Positions 48,234 through 61,110 of a stretch of 64,000 nt of DNA are shown here, piece by piece; the stretch's first letter is position 1, and the number at the start of each line of letters is the position of its first letter. Source of the DNA: Diprion similis (Eukaryota; Arthropoda; Insecta; Hymenoptera; Diprionidae). The notes under the pieces are model-generated. The model did no database searches. It was not told the origin of the DNA and saw only the letters and a program-made list of their open reading frames with translations. Both the position numbers and the translations under genes were made by a program. The stretch is from assembly GCF_021155765.1 (NCBI RefSeq), contig NC_060114.1:3162001-3226000 (forward strand). Reading direction: 5' to 3'.

Positions 48234-51200
48234 TCACGTGGATGATTGATTTCTGTGTTCGTTTTTATCCACAAATCTCTTTCTTCTTTTCCTGGCTTTT
48301 TCGTCGTCACTGCAACTGGAGTAAAGTTTGGCGCAATCGCTGAATTTCACTTTCTCCGTTGTTTTAAACTTATCAAATCCATGCCTGCATAAAAAAAAAA
48401 AAAAAATAGGAAACATTATTATAACGAATTTGTCTTTCCCATTCATGATCATTAGTTGGCGTATCATTTGAATTACGTAAAACACAAAGTATCTAGTAAG
48501 TGCATGAATATCCTGTTCAAGTAGCTTTACGATTTATTTACGATGAAACGTTGCCGTGTGGTTAATACTCACGAAAAGAAATCCATCGCGTAACTCAGCA
48601 GTGGAAATTCTCGGCTCTTGGCGTCAATTTCGCAGACAAAACGTCGGCGACACCCATCGTCGTCCATTTTCAGGGTCGAAAAAACCATCTCAGCCATATC
48701 CATACTGAAAAATAAAAGAATTTTTTTTGTCAGATTATATAATTAGTGGATTCGTTGATTGGCTTAGTTTAGCTTGCGATTAGTTTATTACTACTCGATA
48801 CGAATGAATCTAGTTAAAATCCAATAATGGACTAAGATATCGACAATTATAGAGCAGGTTTTAAAATCAGACCGATAAAAACGATTTAACCTTGGTGTTT
48901 GGAACAAAATTGATACGAGTGTTGTAGTTCGAATCAGAAGACGAAGTAGGAGCGGCTGGATCAAAATGTGGTACTTCAAAAATTTGCTAGAAAAATTATG
49001 TCGGATAAAATTTGCTAGAGTAGAAGTCCAGATTAAAATAAACAACGCAATGTGACATATAATCATAAGTTTGAGTTTGTAATTAGTGGAAAGTATTTAT
49101 TCTAATTGTAATTGGAACATGTTAGACTTTATACTAATAATCTGTATGAATGTCCAAAAAAGTTATGAAAGATTGTGCAAAATTTTCAAGTGGTAAGTTA
49201 GCGCTGCAGTTATCGAAGAGTGTGCTACTATAGTAATGCTAATATTTCAAATTCAAATACCGTTTAAAGTAATGATGCTACAATGTATTTGTAAATACAA
49301 TGGAAATGTGTTTTCTTTGATTTACAATTAACTGTTAAAATTTTTTTTACAAAGAATTTGGAACACGTTTGTCGTTTTTGGGAAGAATTTTTCGTAGGAT
49401 ATCGAAGTTTTAAAAAAATAATTGTTGAATGGCTTGCTTTTTCGCGATCGTTTTTCGTACGTCAATCGTTGAAATGGATCAAGTATCTGGTAGACACCAT
49501 AGAATTTCTAGTTTGAAGAAACAACTAAGGTTTGATTTTTTTTTTTCATTAGACCCACCTATTGAGACATGGATATAAAAATATGTGACAAATTCTCTTA
49601 AATCCACCGAAATTATACTAATAAGATAAGAAGAGTCTATAAATGTAGAGCTATCAACTGTTAAGTACCTTCTGTTCAGTAATTTTTTTTGTGACAATTG
49701 AAAAACGCTTATTTTAATTTTCACGGTTATTTTTTCCACCTTGGTTGTCACAACTGATTCACTGCGAACAAAACCATACTGGTGTTGTGATACTTTGTTA
49801 GCTAATTGTAAGTAAATTTCTGCTCGTTTCCTCTATCATTGACTGATCCGTTTCGTTTCTGTCTAAAGAGTTTTCAATTCCCAGACTCTGGTATTTGAAG
49901 AATGCTTTTATCAGTCATTACCAAATGAGTAAAATATCAATTGTTTTGATTAATTACAATCAAAACAATATGTTTACAATCCAAAAAATACATTGTAATG
50001 AATCCCTCGATCGCAGCGACGCTAGCGGCTTGGCACGTGAAGAGGCCTACGTCGAAACGCATAATTGCAAGATCTGTGTGTAAGATGGTGGTCCCGCTCA
50101 TTTTTTCCCCACGCAGACTCAACATCACAACAATTAATCACCACCGATCTAGGGTATTTTGGCGCCGTTGGTACGCATCTTACTTAAGTTGAGTCCAGCG
50201 CAAGAGAGAAACTTTTTTGGAGAACGAAGCTGCACTTCCAGACACACCGCGTTAGGAACCTATAACCGCTCCTTAACTCGGCAGATAATAACCACTTGAA
50301 CTATTTTGATTTCCCTTAGGAATCTAGCTTGTTTCCGTAGAACCAACAAGTCACCGATCGGCAATTGGAATCTGCAAAGCGGGAATTTGCGACAGGGAAT
50401 TAACTTGAGATTTCTGGTTGATTTCTTGGCGTGCGTGAGAGCTTTCCTTGCTGCCATTAAATCAGTGGAGACAGTGAGTTCGAACAACCTGGTTCTTGGA
50501 TATTTGCTTTTCAAATCGTGACAATTTGACTTTGCTGTTGAAAATTTATAGTGGCTCAATAGTCTCTCTGATTTTCTCGCGATTACTCTCAGTTATTGTT
50601 TCAGTATCTTATGATTTACTTTTTGCAAAGCTTGACTAATTACATTTTTACGTTTCTCGCGCTTTTCTACCAGTGGGCCACGCTATAAATTCTCCTACGT
50701 CACACGCCGGCTCCAAATTTCCATGTTGAATGAAGGTATTTAATTAAAATTCCGTGACTAAAGTTTTTAGGGTCTTCATACCTACGAGTTGATCAATAAC
50801 TTGTATCCAGTATACGTGTTTCATGTATATCACATTCGATAACTTCATGGAGACTTTTACTTTATTGTTCGAATAAATAGCTGTCTTTTTTGTAGGAATT
50901 AGACTTTTTATGCAGTTTATGAAACGTACTTGCTAACTACCTCTCAGTTCTTTCTAATTAAACTACTATTTTACTCCCTTAAAAAAAGATTGAGAAAAAA
51001 TTGTACTAAGAGAATGAATGTTTGAAGACTTTTCGCTTCTTAACTCACTTTTTTAATGCATGAGAGATCATATCCGTATCAATGTAGTTTTGAACTAAGC
51101 TGCGGGCCCAACTTCCAGATGATGACCAGTCATTAGAATTCCCCCACGCTCCGTATTCCGGCACGTGATCAGGTGGCGGTGTGACTGAGTATCCTGTAAG

Positions 51201-54200
51201 ATAAAGGAATCGAATTTACAGTTGTTTAATGTGAGATTTACAAATGTATGAGAAAAATTTTGATAGAAAGCCTGTCAGACTTTTTGCTGTCAATTAGGCT
51301 TCTCCTCAAAATCAGCTAAAGCTGGTACCTACGTTCGTTTTATTCCATGGAATCAGAAGTTGAATCGATATGTTTCCTCTTAACAATTATTTATAACTCA
51401 TATGAAAGATGACTTTATTTATTCTTATTTATTTTGCACTCAAGTTGAATGCAAAAAAGTTGAGTGTCGTTTTTTTCCTCTGTAGATAATTGATAAAGAG
51501 GGCACGATGCTATTTGTCTTCAGTAACAGTCTAACTGCCGCGTTTAAATTCCTCACAGCAGTACTGCTGCGGGGGTTAGTAAACTGCCATTAATTCCGTG
51601 TCCCATGTTACTAAGCAATTAGCTACAACCAATTTATTTCGAGCTTCACCCACTCCCCCCACTCGCTATAAGTGTTGTTTGTTTTTAAACTAATTGTAAA
51701 TGAGATGGTCTTATAGGTAATTATTCTCTTACCCCCTATTATGCATATAGGTGTATACACGCATGACACACATTTGGAGATCGAACGAAATTATAAAAAC
51801 TTCGACTGTATACCTCTGTGCGAGAAGCTCGTTCAGTGCTGAATTTAAGGTTAAATCAATCTAATCGTATGAATCAAAAGTTGAGAAAAAAGGATCATTT
51901 GAAAAATGTTCAGCCACGTTATTTATATCGATGATTGTGAATTAGAATTGAATAACGTACATTTTGTACAATAGAAATGAAGCTGAGCAGATTCGAATAA
52001 AACAATTAAGCTAATATGTCAACAATTGGAAATAGTTTTTATACAGCAATTTCTTGGAATCTTATTTCCCTATCCGCCCTAAGACTCTCTTACAACGAGG
52101 TAGTAGTCTAATTGGATCTTTCAAAATGATTACACTTTAATGTTTTTCATCAGAATCTAATGTTTTGAGCTCATTTTACTAGCTGACCAGATTCCTACAA
52201 ATTGTTTATAAATTATTGAAAAAATCTTACCTTATTGTACAGTATAATGTGAAAATGTAATGTTATTGATGAACATCCGATATATTCCACTTATTAAAAT
52301 CCATTTACATACACTTTGGAGGTAACTGCTTCTACTTTTTTTCCAGATGACTTCAAGAGGGTGAAATTCTAACGTTCTAAGTATGAAAGTTTATCTCAAA
52401 TCGTTGATACCTTCACTTGTGTTACTTGAATTTGCATATATTCAACTCTGTCATGTAGTAGATGCGTTGTTTCATTGATATTCACCATCATTGGTGCAAA
52501 TAACACTACTCAAGATTTTGTTTACTTTTTTTTCGTAATTTCCTAATATTCGCAATTCAGGCAGACCCGACGGTTTATCCCTAAAAATTCACGCCATCTT
52601 GTTGCTTCCCTATTGATATAATTTATTTCCGAATAAGGTCGGGTCTCGTTTATAGGTAAATCTGTTTGATTTACGATTGCTTATTTTGCGAACCTCGTTC
52701 TTCGAGGTTACAATAGATATGTTTAGGATGAATAAAAATGTTATTCTGTCAAGTGAAATGAAATGAAGCATTCATCAAAACGTGCACTGATTTTGCACAA
52801 GTCAAAGCAGTCCAACGGTTGCCACCAACTGCTGCCAACCTAAGGTTCAAAAAGATGGATTGGGATGCCCAAAGCTCGTGAACGGCATGACGGGCGTCAC
52901 GTAAGAGCGCGGTGTGAGTCTAAATGATGTGCCTAGGAGTGCAGCTTCTTTCTCCAAAAAATTTTCTCTCTCGCGCTGGACTGGACTTAAGTAAGATGTG
53001 TATCAACTGCGTCAAAATACCCTAGATCGGTGGTGATTAATTGTTGTGACGTTGAATCTGCGTGGGAAAAAAATGAGCGGGACTTTAAATAACTCACACC
53101 ATAACTATACATGGTGGCATTACCGAGCAGGATAGCGTTCGTCAGAAAAATAATTCCCCAAAAATATAGGGATTTCTTTAGACAGTTGGTACGCATCTCA
53201 CTTAAAGGCTTTAACCTCGAAGAAAGGGGCGTGTCGTAGGGGTTCTAGGCACACCATGTATACTCACACCACGATGGTGCCCCTCGACTAGTCTATAGTT
53301 TCAGCTATACATGATGGCATTACCGAGCAGGGTAGCGTTCGCCAGAAAAATAAGTCCCTAACAATATAGGGATTTCTTTAGACAGTTGGTACACATCTCA
53401 CTTAAAGGCTTTGGGCTCGAAGAAAGGAGCGTGTCGTAGGAGTTCTAGACCCACCGTGTATACTCACACCACGCGTAAAAGGTCAAAACCATTTCGCCAA
53501 AGGTTGGCAGCTATTCGTAATGCGTATCAAGCTGCGTCCGCGTGTGTAAAACCTGTGCATATGTCGACGCATGCACATACCACCTTCCCTGTTCACCATT
53601 AATTCACTGTATATACGTACCTAATCCGTGAGCTGGCTCGTGAACAACGGGACAACCCCCGGCAAGGTATCCTGCATACTTGAGGGCTCCAAACACTTTG
53701 AGGGCAAATCCAATGATCCCAATTACAGTGATGACGACCAAAATGATTTTTATTTTGATCGCGATGAATACTGCTAAGCTCTTCAGGCCCCCGGCAACTG
53801 TGAAATTATCGTGTCATTACTATGAAGATAATAAGAAAGAAGTTCGTCGATATGTCATTATGCAGAAAAAAATTATTTTAAGGATACGATGTTTCGGTAA
53901 GGCTGCAGCTTACCGTCTTCAGGCTAAAAAACAATTTCACAAAATTGTTATTATGCAATTTGCATGTTTTACAATGTTTACTAAGAATAATTAAATTGTC
54001 AATGTAAATAATAGGTTACGTTCACAATTATGCCTCATTTTGAGGTTAAGATTTTTTAGATAACTAAAACTAGGAAAATATTACAAAATATCATGAATTT
54101 AACATGTGTACGAATACAAATTTGAATCTAAGTTAACAGATAAGGTTTTTCAATAACGGATTATGACAAAAACTTCAGATTGCTTATTTAAAAATTGACA

Positions 54201-56688
54201 TTCTACAGGCTTAGGTGCTAATTTTTGAAATTTATTACTATGTGGATACCATTTATACCAGTATAAGCTGCAACTCGATTTTGTTGATGGCACGTGGAAT
54301 TTATTCTGTTCAAATAATTTAAACAGGTTTGAGTGAAAAAATTTGGCACTCTGCAGTATAAAATCAAGAAACCATAAAGAGGAATCTAGTAGGAAAGAAT
54401 TCATTAAGTGCGTCAACTTTTAATAAGGTTCGAATAAATTGATTATATTTTCCTTTTTTGATGTACAAGACGAGAAGAAATAGTGGAACTTAACAGACTG
54501 AGCTTCAGACCACGCATGCGCGAGCTTTGTCGAATTTTCATCCAGGCTGATCACGTCAAGCGGTGCCAAAACCATATAAAAACAGACGCAGAATCAGTTT
54601 TACATCTGTTTCTTCACAGTTTTTGGCACATTTTCTGTACATTTCTATGTGCGTCTAACGGAATAGGCCAATGAAATCACTTAGTGTCGTGTTGTACCAA
54701 CAAATCGACGTGAAAGGAAACTGTTCAGAGTTCAATGATCTTGCACATGCACAGTCAGTCACTCAGCCGACTTAGTTTCGCCATTTCTTCTCAGTATATT
54801 TCGAATGCACCCTCAAAATGGCCGCTCCGACTGAAACGTCGTAGAATAAAGATTTGAAGAATGTATTCGACTCATATACCTCGATGAAACCCTCACTCGT
54901 TTCGCAATAGGGTAATGTAACTTACCTCGGTCAGTCCACGGAATATGATAACACGAATTATAAATACCTGAGCACCTAGTAAAACCTTATATATGAATAG
55001 CTTGTACTATTCCTGAATGATCATTTACAGACAGGCAACTAGCAGGCAATTAATTTTGCCCGCTGGTAAATATCAACACGATTAATTGACGCATAGACAT
55101 AATTAAAAAAATTTGCGGAGTTATATTTGAATTTTTTGCGGTGGTTGATTTTCTAGTTTGTTGTAAGTGATAGTAGATGATTACAATTTTTTTGTAATAA
55201 TGGTGGAGGGTAAAACGGGGTACTAAGGAAACATTTAGTTTTCGAGGACCAAAATACGCTAAATCTTTTTTTTTTTTTCATTGTAACCAAAGAAAATAAA
55301 AACGAACTTCAGATGTCAGGGTCGTCAGGGAAACGAAAAATATTTTAGAAAATTTAAAATGCTGAATAATGTTATCTAAGTCATTTTCGACTATTTGAAA
55401 AATATTATGAAAAGCTACATTTTTTTTATAAAATTTTAAGGGTATCCCATTTTGCCCCCCCCCCCCCCCCACCGCCCCGTTTTGCCCACCCCTCTCTGTT
55501 TCATCTCTATCTACGGAAAATCTACAAAAACAACGACTTTCAATGATTTTCTCTGTATCCGTGTTTTCGTAGAATATTTCGCAGAAGTTATTTTCACCAG
55601 AGTGCTCTACCAGAAACAAAAAAATTTTAGCAGTGTATAATTATTCAGCGTCACTTGTCATTACTTCTGAAGCACTTATAGAATAGTTTGCTGATACATA
55701 CCGAGGGTATAATCTGCCTATCAAGCCGTAATTCAGGTCTGGTTAAGCATCTGATACAAGAAGATTTCTTTGACTAATTTCTTTTTTATTTTGATTTTTC
55801 CTTATAAAATAAGATTTGTTTTTGTTTTCAGATCTTGATCCTTTTTAATTTGATAGTGATTAAAAAAAAAAACAAAGAAAAACACGGTAGACAAATAAAT
55901 CTGGGATGAAACATACTTTTTACTCAAACATTTTCAGTTTTTCATGAGAGAATATTCAAAACGGCGTTCAAAAAAAAATGTTGTCCAAAAATGAGTGTAT
56001 AAAAATTCTTAATCAAGTAGAGAATAAAAAATTGACAAACCAAAATAATAAAAAGTACTTTCAGTCCCAGATTTCTTTGTCTGGCGTTTTGTTTGTTGAA
56101 TCGTTATAGAATTCAAAAGAATGAAGGATTGAAAACACATAAAATCTTATCTTATAAGAAGAAAAAATTTTCAAATTTAACTGTGAGATAGAGCGTTGAA
56201 ATTTTGAAAATCTTCTTTTTTTTTAAGGTTAACTTAAGATTTTTCAAGTTGTAGCACGAAAATTTTTTTGAACGGCCAGTCTAGTACACATCACGTTAAC
56301 AATGCCAAAAGGACGTATCTCCAAATATACGCCCTTTTGGCTCTGCAGAACGAGAAGGGCGCATCAAAAAATTGTTTTCTCTAATCAACTTAAAAATGTG
56401 TGTAATGCATAAATCTATGGAAAATTTTTTTTTTTTCTTTATAAACGCCCTTCTGGCTTTAGGAAAGTGAATATAACTGTAAAACTTACAGAGATAGAGT
56501 TTGTGTTTGCGTTTTATCTTGTGTCCTTTCTTATCCTCTAACGCATAATCGTAATCATCGTAGGCGTCATCCTCATCCTCGGCATTGTCTGCTTCAACGA
56601 AAGTTGCCTGCTTTGATGACTTTTCTTCCAAAGCTGTCACGTAAGTCACGAGTACGATAAACGTGACGAGAAAACACACACACCGCAT
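48234..56688 (-). CDS. Secreted or membrane protein, five exons, DM4/DM12-like Cys pattern
   Basis: Exons (complement): 56490-56688, 53621-53797, 51049-51193, 48573-48704, 48234-48384. They sum to 804 nt, 267 aa plus stop, all GT-AG with consistent phases. Residues 1-19 (MRCVCFLVTFIVLVTYVTA) are a signal peptide. An Asp/Glu/Tyr-rich stretch (EDEDDAYDDYDY) and a basic patch (KKGHKIKRKHK) follow. Exon 2 encodes a long hydrophobic segment (about residues 73-110, including IILVVITVIGIIGFALKVF), a probable membrane span. The C-terminal part has GCRRRFVCEID and DCAKLYSSC, a C-x5-C...DC-x3-Y-x2-C arrangement like the arthropod DM4/DM12 family, then a basic KARKRRKRF tail, a possible furin-type site. 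The function is unknown. Long introns carry repeats. Assignment to DM4/DM12 is inference from spacing only. Confidence 0.85.
50091..50252 (+). repeat. Inverted repeat pair, left copy
   Basis: tcccgctcatttttt, acaacaattaatcaccaccg, atctagggtattttg and aacgaagctgcact occur here; the reverse complement of 52925-53089 carries the same blocks in order with about 90 percent identity by eye. The two copies bracket exon 3 of the 48-56 kb gene. Confidence 0.8.
52410..52530 (+). repeat. Dispersed repeat, copy C (3' half)
   Basis: Contains tgttacttgaatttgcat and caccatcattggtgcaaata, matching the second half of the repeats at 16138 and 24595. It is intronic in the 48-56 kb gene. Confidence 0.5.
52925..53089 (-). 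repeat. Inverted repeat pair, right copy
   Basis: Reverse-oriented partner of 50091-50252 (gtgcagcttctttctcc, ataccctagat, cggtggtgattaattgttgt, atgagcggga). Its end runs into the 200-bp tandem repeat. Confidence 0.8.
53091..53476 (+). repeat. Tandem repeat, two copies of a 200-bp unit
   Basis: The ggcattaccgagcagg block at 53115 recurs at 53315, and gggatttctttagacagttg, tctcacttaaaggcttt, gcgtgtcgtagg and gtgtatactcacaccacg recur at the same 200-base spacing. Copies differ by scattered substitutions. It is intronic in the 48-56 kb gene. The word gttggtacgcatctcactta also resembles part of the 50091 repeat. Confidence 0.85.
54472..54792. repeat. Foldback MITE, about 320 bp
   Basis: gagaagaaatagtggaact at the left pairs with the reverse of agtttcgccatttcttctc at the right. 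Inner arms gtgccaaaaccatataaaaa and ttcacagtttttggcac also pair. It is intronic in the 48-56 kb gene and noncoding. Confidence 0.7.
55204..55492. repeat. Inverted-repeat element with C-rich right end
   Basis: ggagggtaaaacggggtac at the left is mirrored by gggtatcccattttgccccc at the right, the latter running into 16 C (55455-55470) and gccccgttttgcccaccc. The ends resemble gggggtaaaatggggtattcc at 13230, suggesting one family. It is intronic in the 48-56 kb gene. Confidence 0.55.
55850..56275 (-). repeat. Dispersed repeat, copy B, partly self-complementary
   Basis: Reverse complement of the 13434-13800 repeat (ggccgttcaaaaaaat, caacttgaaaaatcttaag, aatgtttgagtaaaaagtat). It also carries cagatttctttgtc near 56067 and gacaaataaatctg near 55891 in inverted order, so it can fold back. 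It is intronic in the 48-56 kb gene. Confidence 0.6.
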
Positions 56689-56726
56689 TATAATTATTAC
56701 TACTTTTACTGTTGTTGTAATTGTTC

Positions 56727-56727
<1 letters not shown>

Positions 56728-56753
<26 letters not shown>
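56728..56753. repeat. (AT)n microsatellite
   Basis: About 13 units of AT just upstream of the start codon of the 48-56 kb gene (40 to 65 bases away), so within its probable 5' UTR or promoter. Confidence 0.9.
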
Positions 56754-56758
<5 letters not shown>

Positions 56759-57972
56759 TCGCAGTTATCTACGGCGGAATGTTTAATCTTGAATTAAGTA
56801 GCGAGCTTCACAAACGCTTCAATTCATCTCGACAGTAAACACTAGGGGTTAGCTTGACGTAAACGCACTTCCGTCCTGAGAAGATCTCCGCGCTTTTATA
56901 AGCTGAGGAACGAAGCGTCATCTACCGGTAGCTAATTATTTGACCAAGCAAACCTGCGCTACTTCAATTTTTTCTCTCCGTTGTAATGACTTCCGTAAAC
57001 AGATTTTACTGATTCGATATTTGCGGCTCTCGTTTGAGGATCGAACGTTTAATGGTGATCCAAATTGTCATTTACACCCATGCTACATTGGGGTTACGTT
57101 ACGGTACATTATACATTACCAAAGCCGAAAATGAAACTGACCTTTTTAGTGAACCTATGTACATATATTAACTCGCCGAGAATCTCACGGATTCTTGACC
57201 GGATTCGTTCCATTGTGGTGCTCGTGCTAATTCATAGATATGTGAAAAAAATAGTTTCAGAGCCAATGGAGGTTATAATCAGTCCTTACCAACCGAGTAA
57301 AATCCTACTTATTTTCGCTATTATGCTAGTCTAGACATCGTTAACGTGAAAATGTCACAGCTAGCGGTAGTTTAGAGGCAATGCCGAATACGAACATAAA
57401 AGAAAAAAATGTTTTACGCAATAATACTGCCAGAAAATGTAGGTATTCCCGTAATTGAATTACCATCAATTGCAGTAAATTTTCTGGTGGTATTCTCGCA
57501 TGCCTCAAAAAATTTTCAACATCTTTACTCGGCATTGCATGCAGTCACTCTTTTTTTAGTAATGTCATTGCCAGTGATGCGTACAGGCTCTGATAATTAT
57601 TAAAATGAGTGACATTTAACTCGGTCGGTAACCACTGACTATATAGTATCCTCCTAAGTGAAAGCAGGGTGAGGAACCGTTACGATTACAATTCGTTCTT
57701 ACAATTCAAAATGCCTTTGCCTGTACACTCTATGGGTTTGGAAACACGCGTGTTTATAATGTTTGAGTATTCCAGTCTTGCAGGTAAATTACAGGTGGTC
57801 ATTGTATTAATACAGGTAAATGTCATTGTATTGATAACTATTTAAATAAAATTTGACGCCAATTTGTTTCCAAATACGATAGCGTAAAACATGCACTATA
57901 GCGAGAAACTATTTCGAGATATTTGAAAAACCGTCTCAGGTAATAATACTTGAAAAATATCGGACTATTTAA

Positions 57973-58684
57973 CCCTTAGCGGCACAGTGGCATTCCTGAA
58001 TGCCACCTGTTTTAAAACACGTTTTTACGATTTTAGAGTAGTTTTATTCGATTTAACCGGGTTTTTTTTGTAATTTTATGATCTTGATATGTTAGAGGAT
58101 CAAAGTTCATGTTGAAATAGTTTTTATGTTTCGTTAATTTGTTTATATAAATCAACAAACTCTGAAAAATAGCACTTTTTTTAGAAAAAATGTATTATTG
58201 AAGATAGTCTTGAGAGTATTCTTACGATTTTTGGTAGGCGGGGGTTTTTAGGGTCGCTGATTACGAATCCGTTTTCAGATTTGCAAAATTCAAAATGGCG
58301 GACACAATATGGCGGCTGTGCACTTCAAATGACGGATTTTATGACCGTAAAACGATTGCAATTGATTTGAAAGTATGGAAAAGATCTTGGGTTTTATGAT
58401 TTGCGAAGGTCAAACGACTTTTTGCGTTTTGGTCCGCCATATTGGATCCGCCATCTTGAATTTCTAACTTTTGAGAGCGGATTCGTGATCAGTGACCCTG
58501 AAAACCCCCGAGTACCGACTTTCGCTTTCGTCAAACGAGTTTTTGCACGTTCGGTCCGCCGTATTGAATCCGCCATCTTGAGTTTTCAAATTTTGAGTGC
58601 AGATTCGTAATCAGCGACCCCAAAAACCTTCAGTACAAAACTTCAAGTCGATAGTACGTAAGGAAAAATGTGTGCCGCTAAGGG
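57973..58684. mobile_element. piggyBac-like MITE, 712 bp, complete
   Basis: TTAA (57969-57972) then CCCTTAGCGGCACA; at the other end TGTGCCGCTAAGGG then TTAA (58685-58688). TTAA target duplication and CCC-starting termini are the hallmark of the piggyBac superfamily. A subterminal hairpin GTGGCATTC/GAATGCCAC (57987-58006) follows the left terminus. The interior has a repeated block (about 58429-58550 and 58551-58640: gtccgccNtattg, ccgccatcttga, gattcgtNatcagNgaccc) and its inverse at 58250-58315. No transposase is encoded. A truncated relative is at 39374 and a fragment at 9865. Confidence 0.88.
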
Positions 58685-60996
58685 TTAAATAATAACATCG
58701 TGAATTATATGTGGATAATTTTTTTCAATCAATGATCATTATTCCACCAATATTGGGTTGGATTTAAATATTCGAAACGCGTTCACAATATCCAAAACAT
58801 ATGCTGTATGTACATTAAAAGTTTGCATAATATTCAATTGAATATTTAGTTTCATACATCGTAACATGTTAAATGAACACACTCAGGATCTCCGATAATG
58901 TTGCAAGTATATTCACTAAAAACATTTCTTGTATATTTACTTTTATGTAATTAAAGAAGTTCGGTGAATATACGTGCAATCATATTGTTCAGGTATATTC
59001 AGAAATATTCAAGGAATTTGAAAACAGAAGTATATACTAGTACCATTAACGGCCACTAGGTAGTGAATTTTCTCGATACGAAAGTAGCTCCGGAGATACT
59101 TATAAAACCTGGTTGTTGGCTAGGACAACAGACACGGTAAACGTATGATAAATTTGCAATTAGACACAGCATAAAGGTAGTAAGAAAAACACTAAAGTAT
59201 TGTATCATAGATATGATTATTGACTGCAAATGAAAAAAAAATATCAAATTTTGTTCAATTTATAATTCCACATTTGCAATAATTAATCAAGCCCCCTCCA
59301 TTGTCATATTTATTAAATGTTCAAGGTATATGAAAAATATTCAAATGTTTTTGGGGACTTAATAGTAATAGAACTGTGCCATAATTACTTCCAAATTTTC
59401 AGCGTTTATTTCAAGTGTTTAGGATAAAAAATACGAAACTCTACGATAATGAATTATTTAATTGTTTATGTTCGGAGCTGATTGTTGTTGGATTTTACAA
59501 CGTTTATTTGTTCAAAATTAAACACCAATCCAAGAATATTATAAAAAATAGTAAATATTTATTCGAACATGTTACCGGTTAATATTTCATGATATATATT
59601 ATAATCCCACTGTGAGTAAGCAGTGTTTAGTGCAAATTATACGTACGTATCCTAGATTACGAAGCATGTCTATGCACAAAGTTTCTTTCGCTTGTTGCGA
59701 TTGTTACAAAATAACGTCTGTTTACGATTTTGATGACTGGCCCGTCATCTTGATTTAAAAAAAACTGAAATTTTTATTGAAGGTTGATGCAATCGAAATA
59801 GCAAATTCGCCTAGAGCTCTCAAGTTTTCTAGAATCCTAATCGCGCAATTATTTCACCGGCAATGTTGTTTAAAACTCACTTGCGGTTTGTTTTTGATCT
59901 TGTTCAATTTTGTACTTCAAATTCTGCTCAAAATTGAGGAATTCTTAAAGTATAAAATGATCGTATTGACATATTTTGGTACTGCAAATAAACAAATGCG
60001 GCTACAAATATATGTGATTATTTTTTGTGAACGACGCCTACCACCCATTGGAGAAGCAGAAAAAAGATTTAATTACGTACCAGGGTGACACATACGTTAA
60101 ACAGATGTATCATACAGTATTGAACAGAAAGAGCAAAGATTTTCGGTCGGTATAGCCGAACCCTAACGGAAATTTATCATTTTTACTTCAAATTCAAAAA
60201 GACCGATACAAAATATTCTTTAGCACAAAATCTGGCGTAGAGCTGATCAATTTTGCGACTGATTAATTTGGCCATGTCAATTTTTGATTTTAAGACTTCA
60301 ATACATTAAGTACCCGTAAAATTATGTAATTTCTAAAAATTGCTACAAATCTTCTGTGAACGGAATTGGTAATTTTTGAATTTCGTATCGTCATATATAG
60401 ATTCAACTGCTACGAATTTTGAAATGTTGACTCCAGATTCGAGATCAGAGATTTAAATATACGTTTTAAAGCGTTCAGATTGGAAAACATTTACAATGTT
60501 TCGTCACAATTAGTTTGGAAAAATCGCCTTAAAGCAAGTCTGCAAGATTCAAGTGCATCAACGGGTTGTAGTTTGTTTTTCCACAATGGGTCAGGATTTT
60601 TTGGGATGAAAAGAGTCAACATTCAAACTTATTTGCCATACAGATACGTTGAAGAATCACATCAGTAAATAAACACGACACTTGCACTGGCAATGCCTTA
60701 ATTCCAGTGTTCCACTAGCCCAGAAAACCCTAACGGGGTTGTCTGTGGACCGGACGTTAAATGAGACATGAAGTGTGTGAAGTGTCCTGTATATAGAAAG
60801 TCGTGGTGGTTTTAAATTGGTAAAGGAATCTACAATGTAGACATACGACTCGGTACGCGAGCCAAAAGAGAATTGGTTTATTTTCAAGTAATTAGGAGCC
60901 TATCATTTGCTTGCTAGTTTAAAAAAATAATGCAATCATGCCAGGAGTGTAAAAAACAAACATATTCATAGTTATGAACCAATATTGTCAGTTGTC

Positions 60997-61110
60997 TAGA
61001 TAAATTCACTTCATGCACCTTCAACCAGCTTAATTTGTTATTCATCTTCAACTTTGTCGACGTCATTCGGTGTCAAGACTGATGTGATTTTTCAAAAACG
61101 AATAATTCGA
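60997..61110 (+). repeat. Dispersed repeat related to 2390-2590
   Basis: Has tagataaattcactt, ttattcatcttca and gtcattcggtgtcaagact, in the order found at 2390-2590. Noncoding. Confidence 0.5.

Noticed and set aside
50260..50559. 99-codon open frame on the minus strand with a THAKKST motif reminiscent of the histone H3 N-terminus
   Set aside because: The similarity is limited to a few residues and fails further along. The frame borders a repeat and has no support as a gene.
58394..58610. Overlapping open frames on both strands
   Set aside because: They lie wholly inside the 57973-58684 MITE; the repeated block is nucleotide duplication, not a protein domain.
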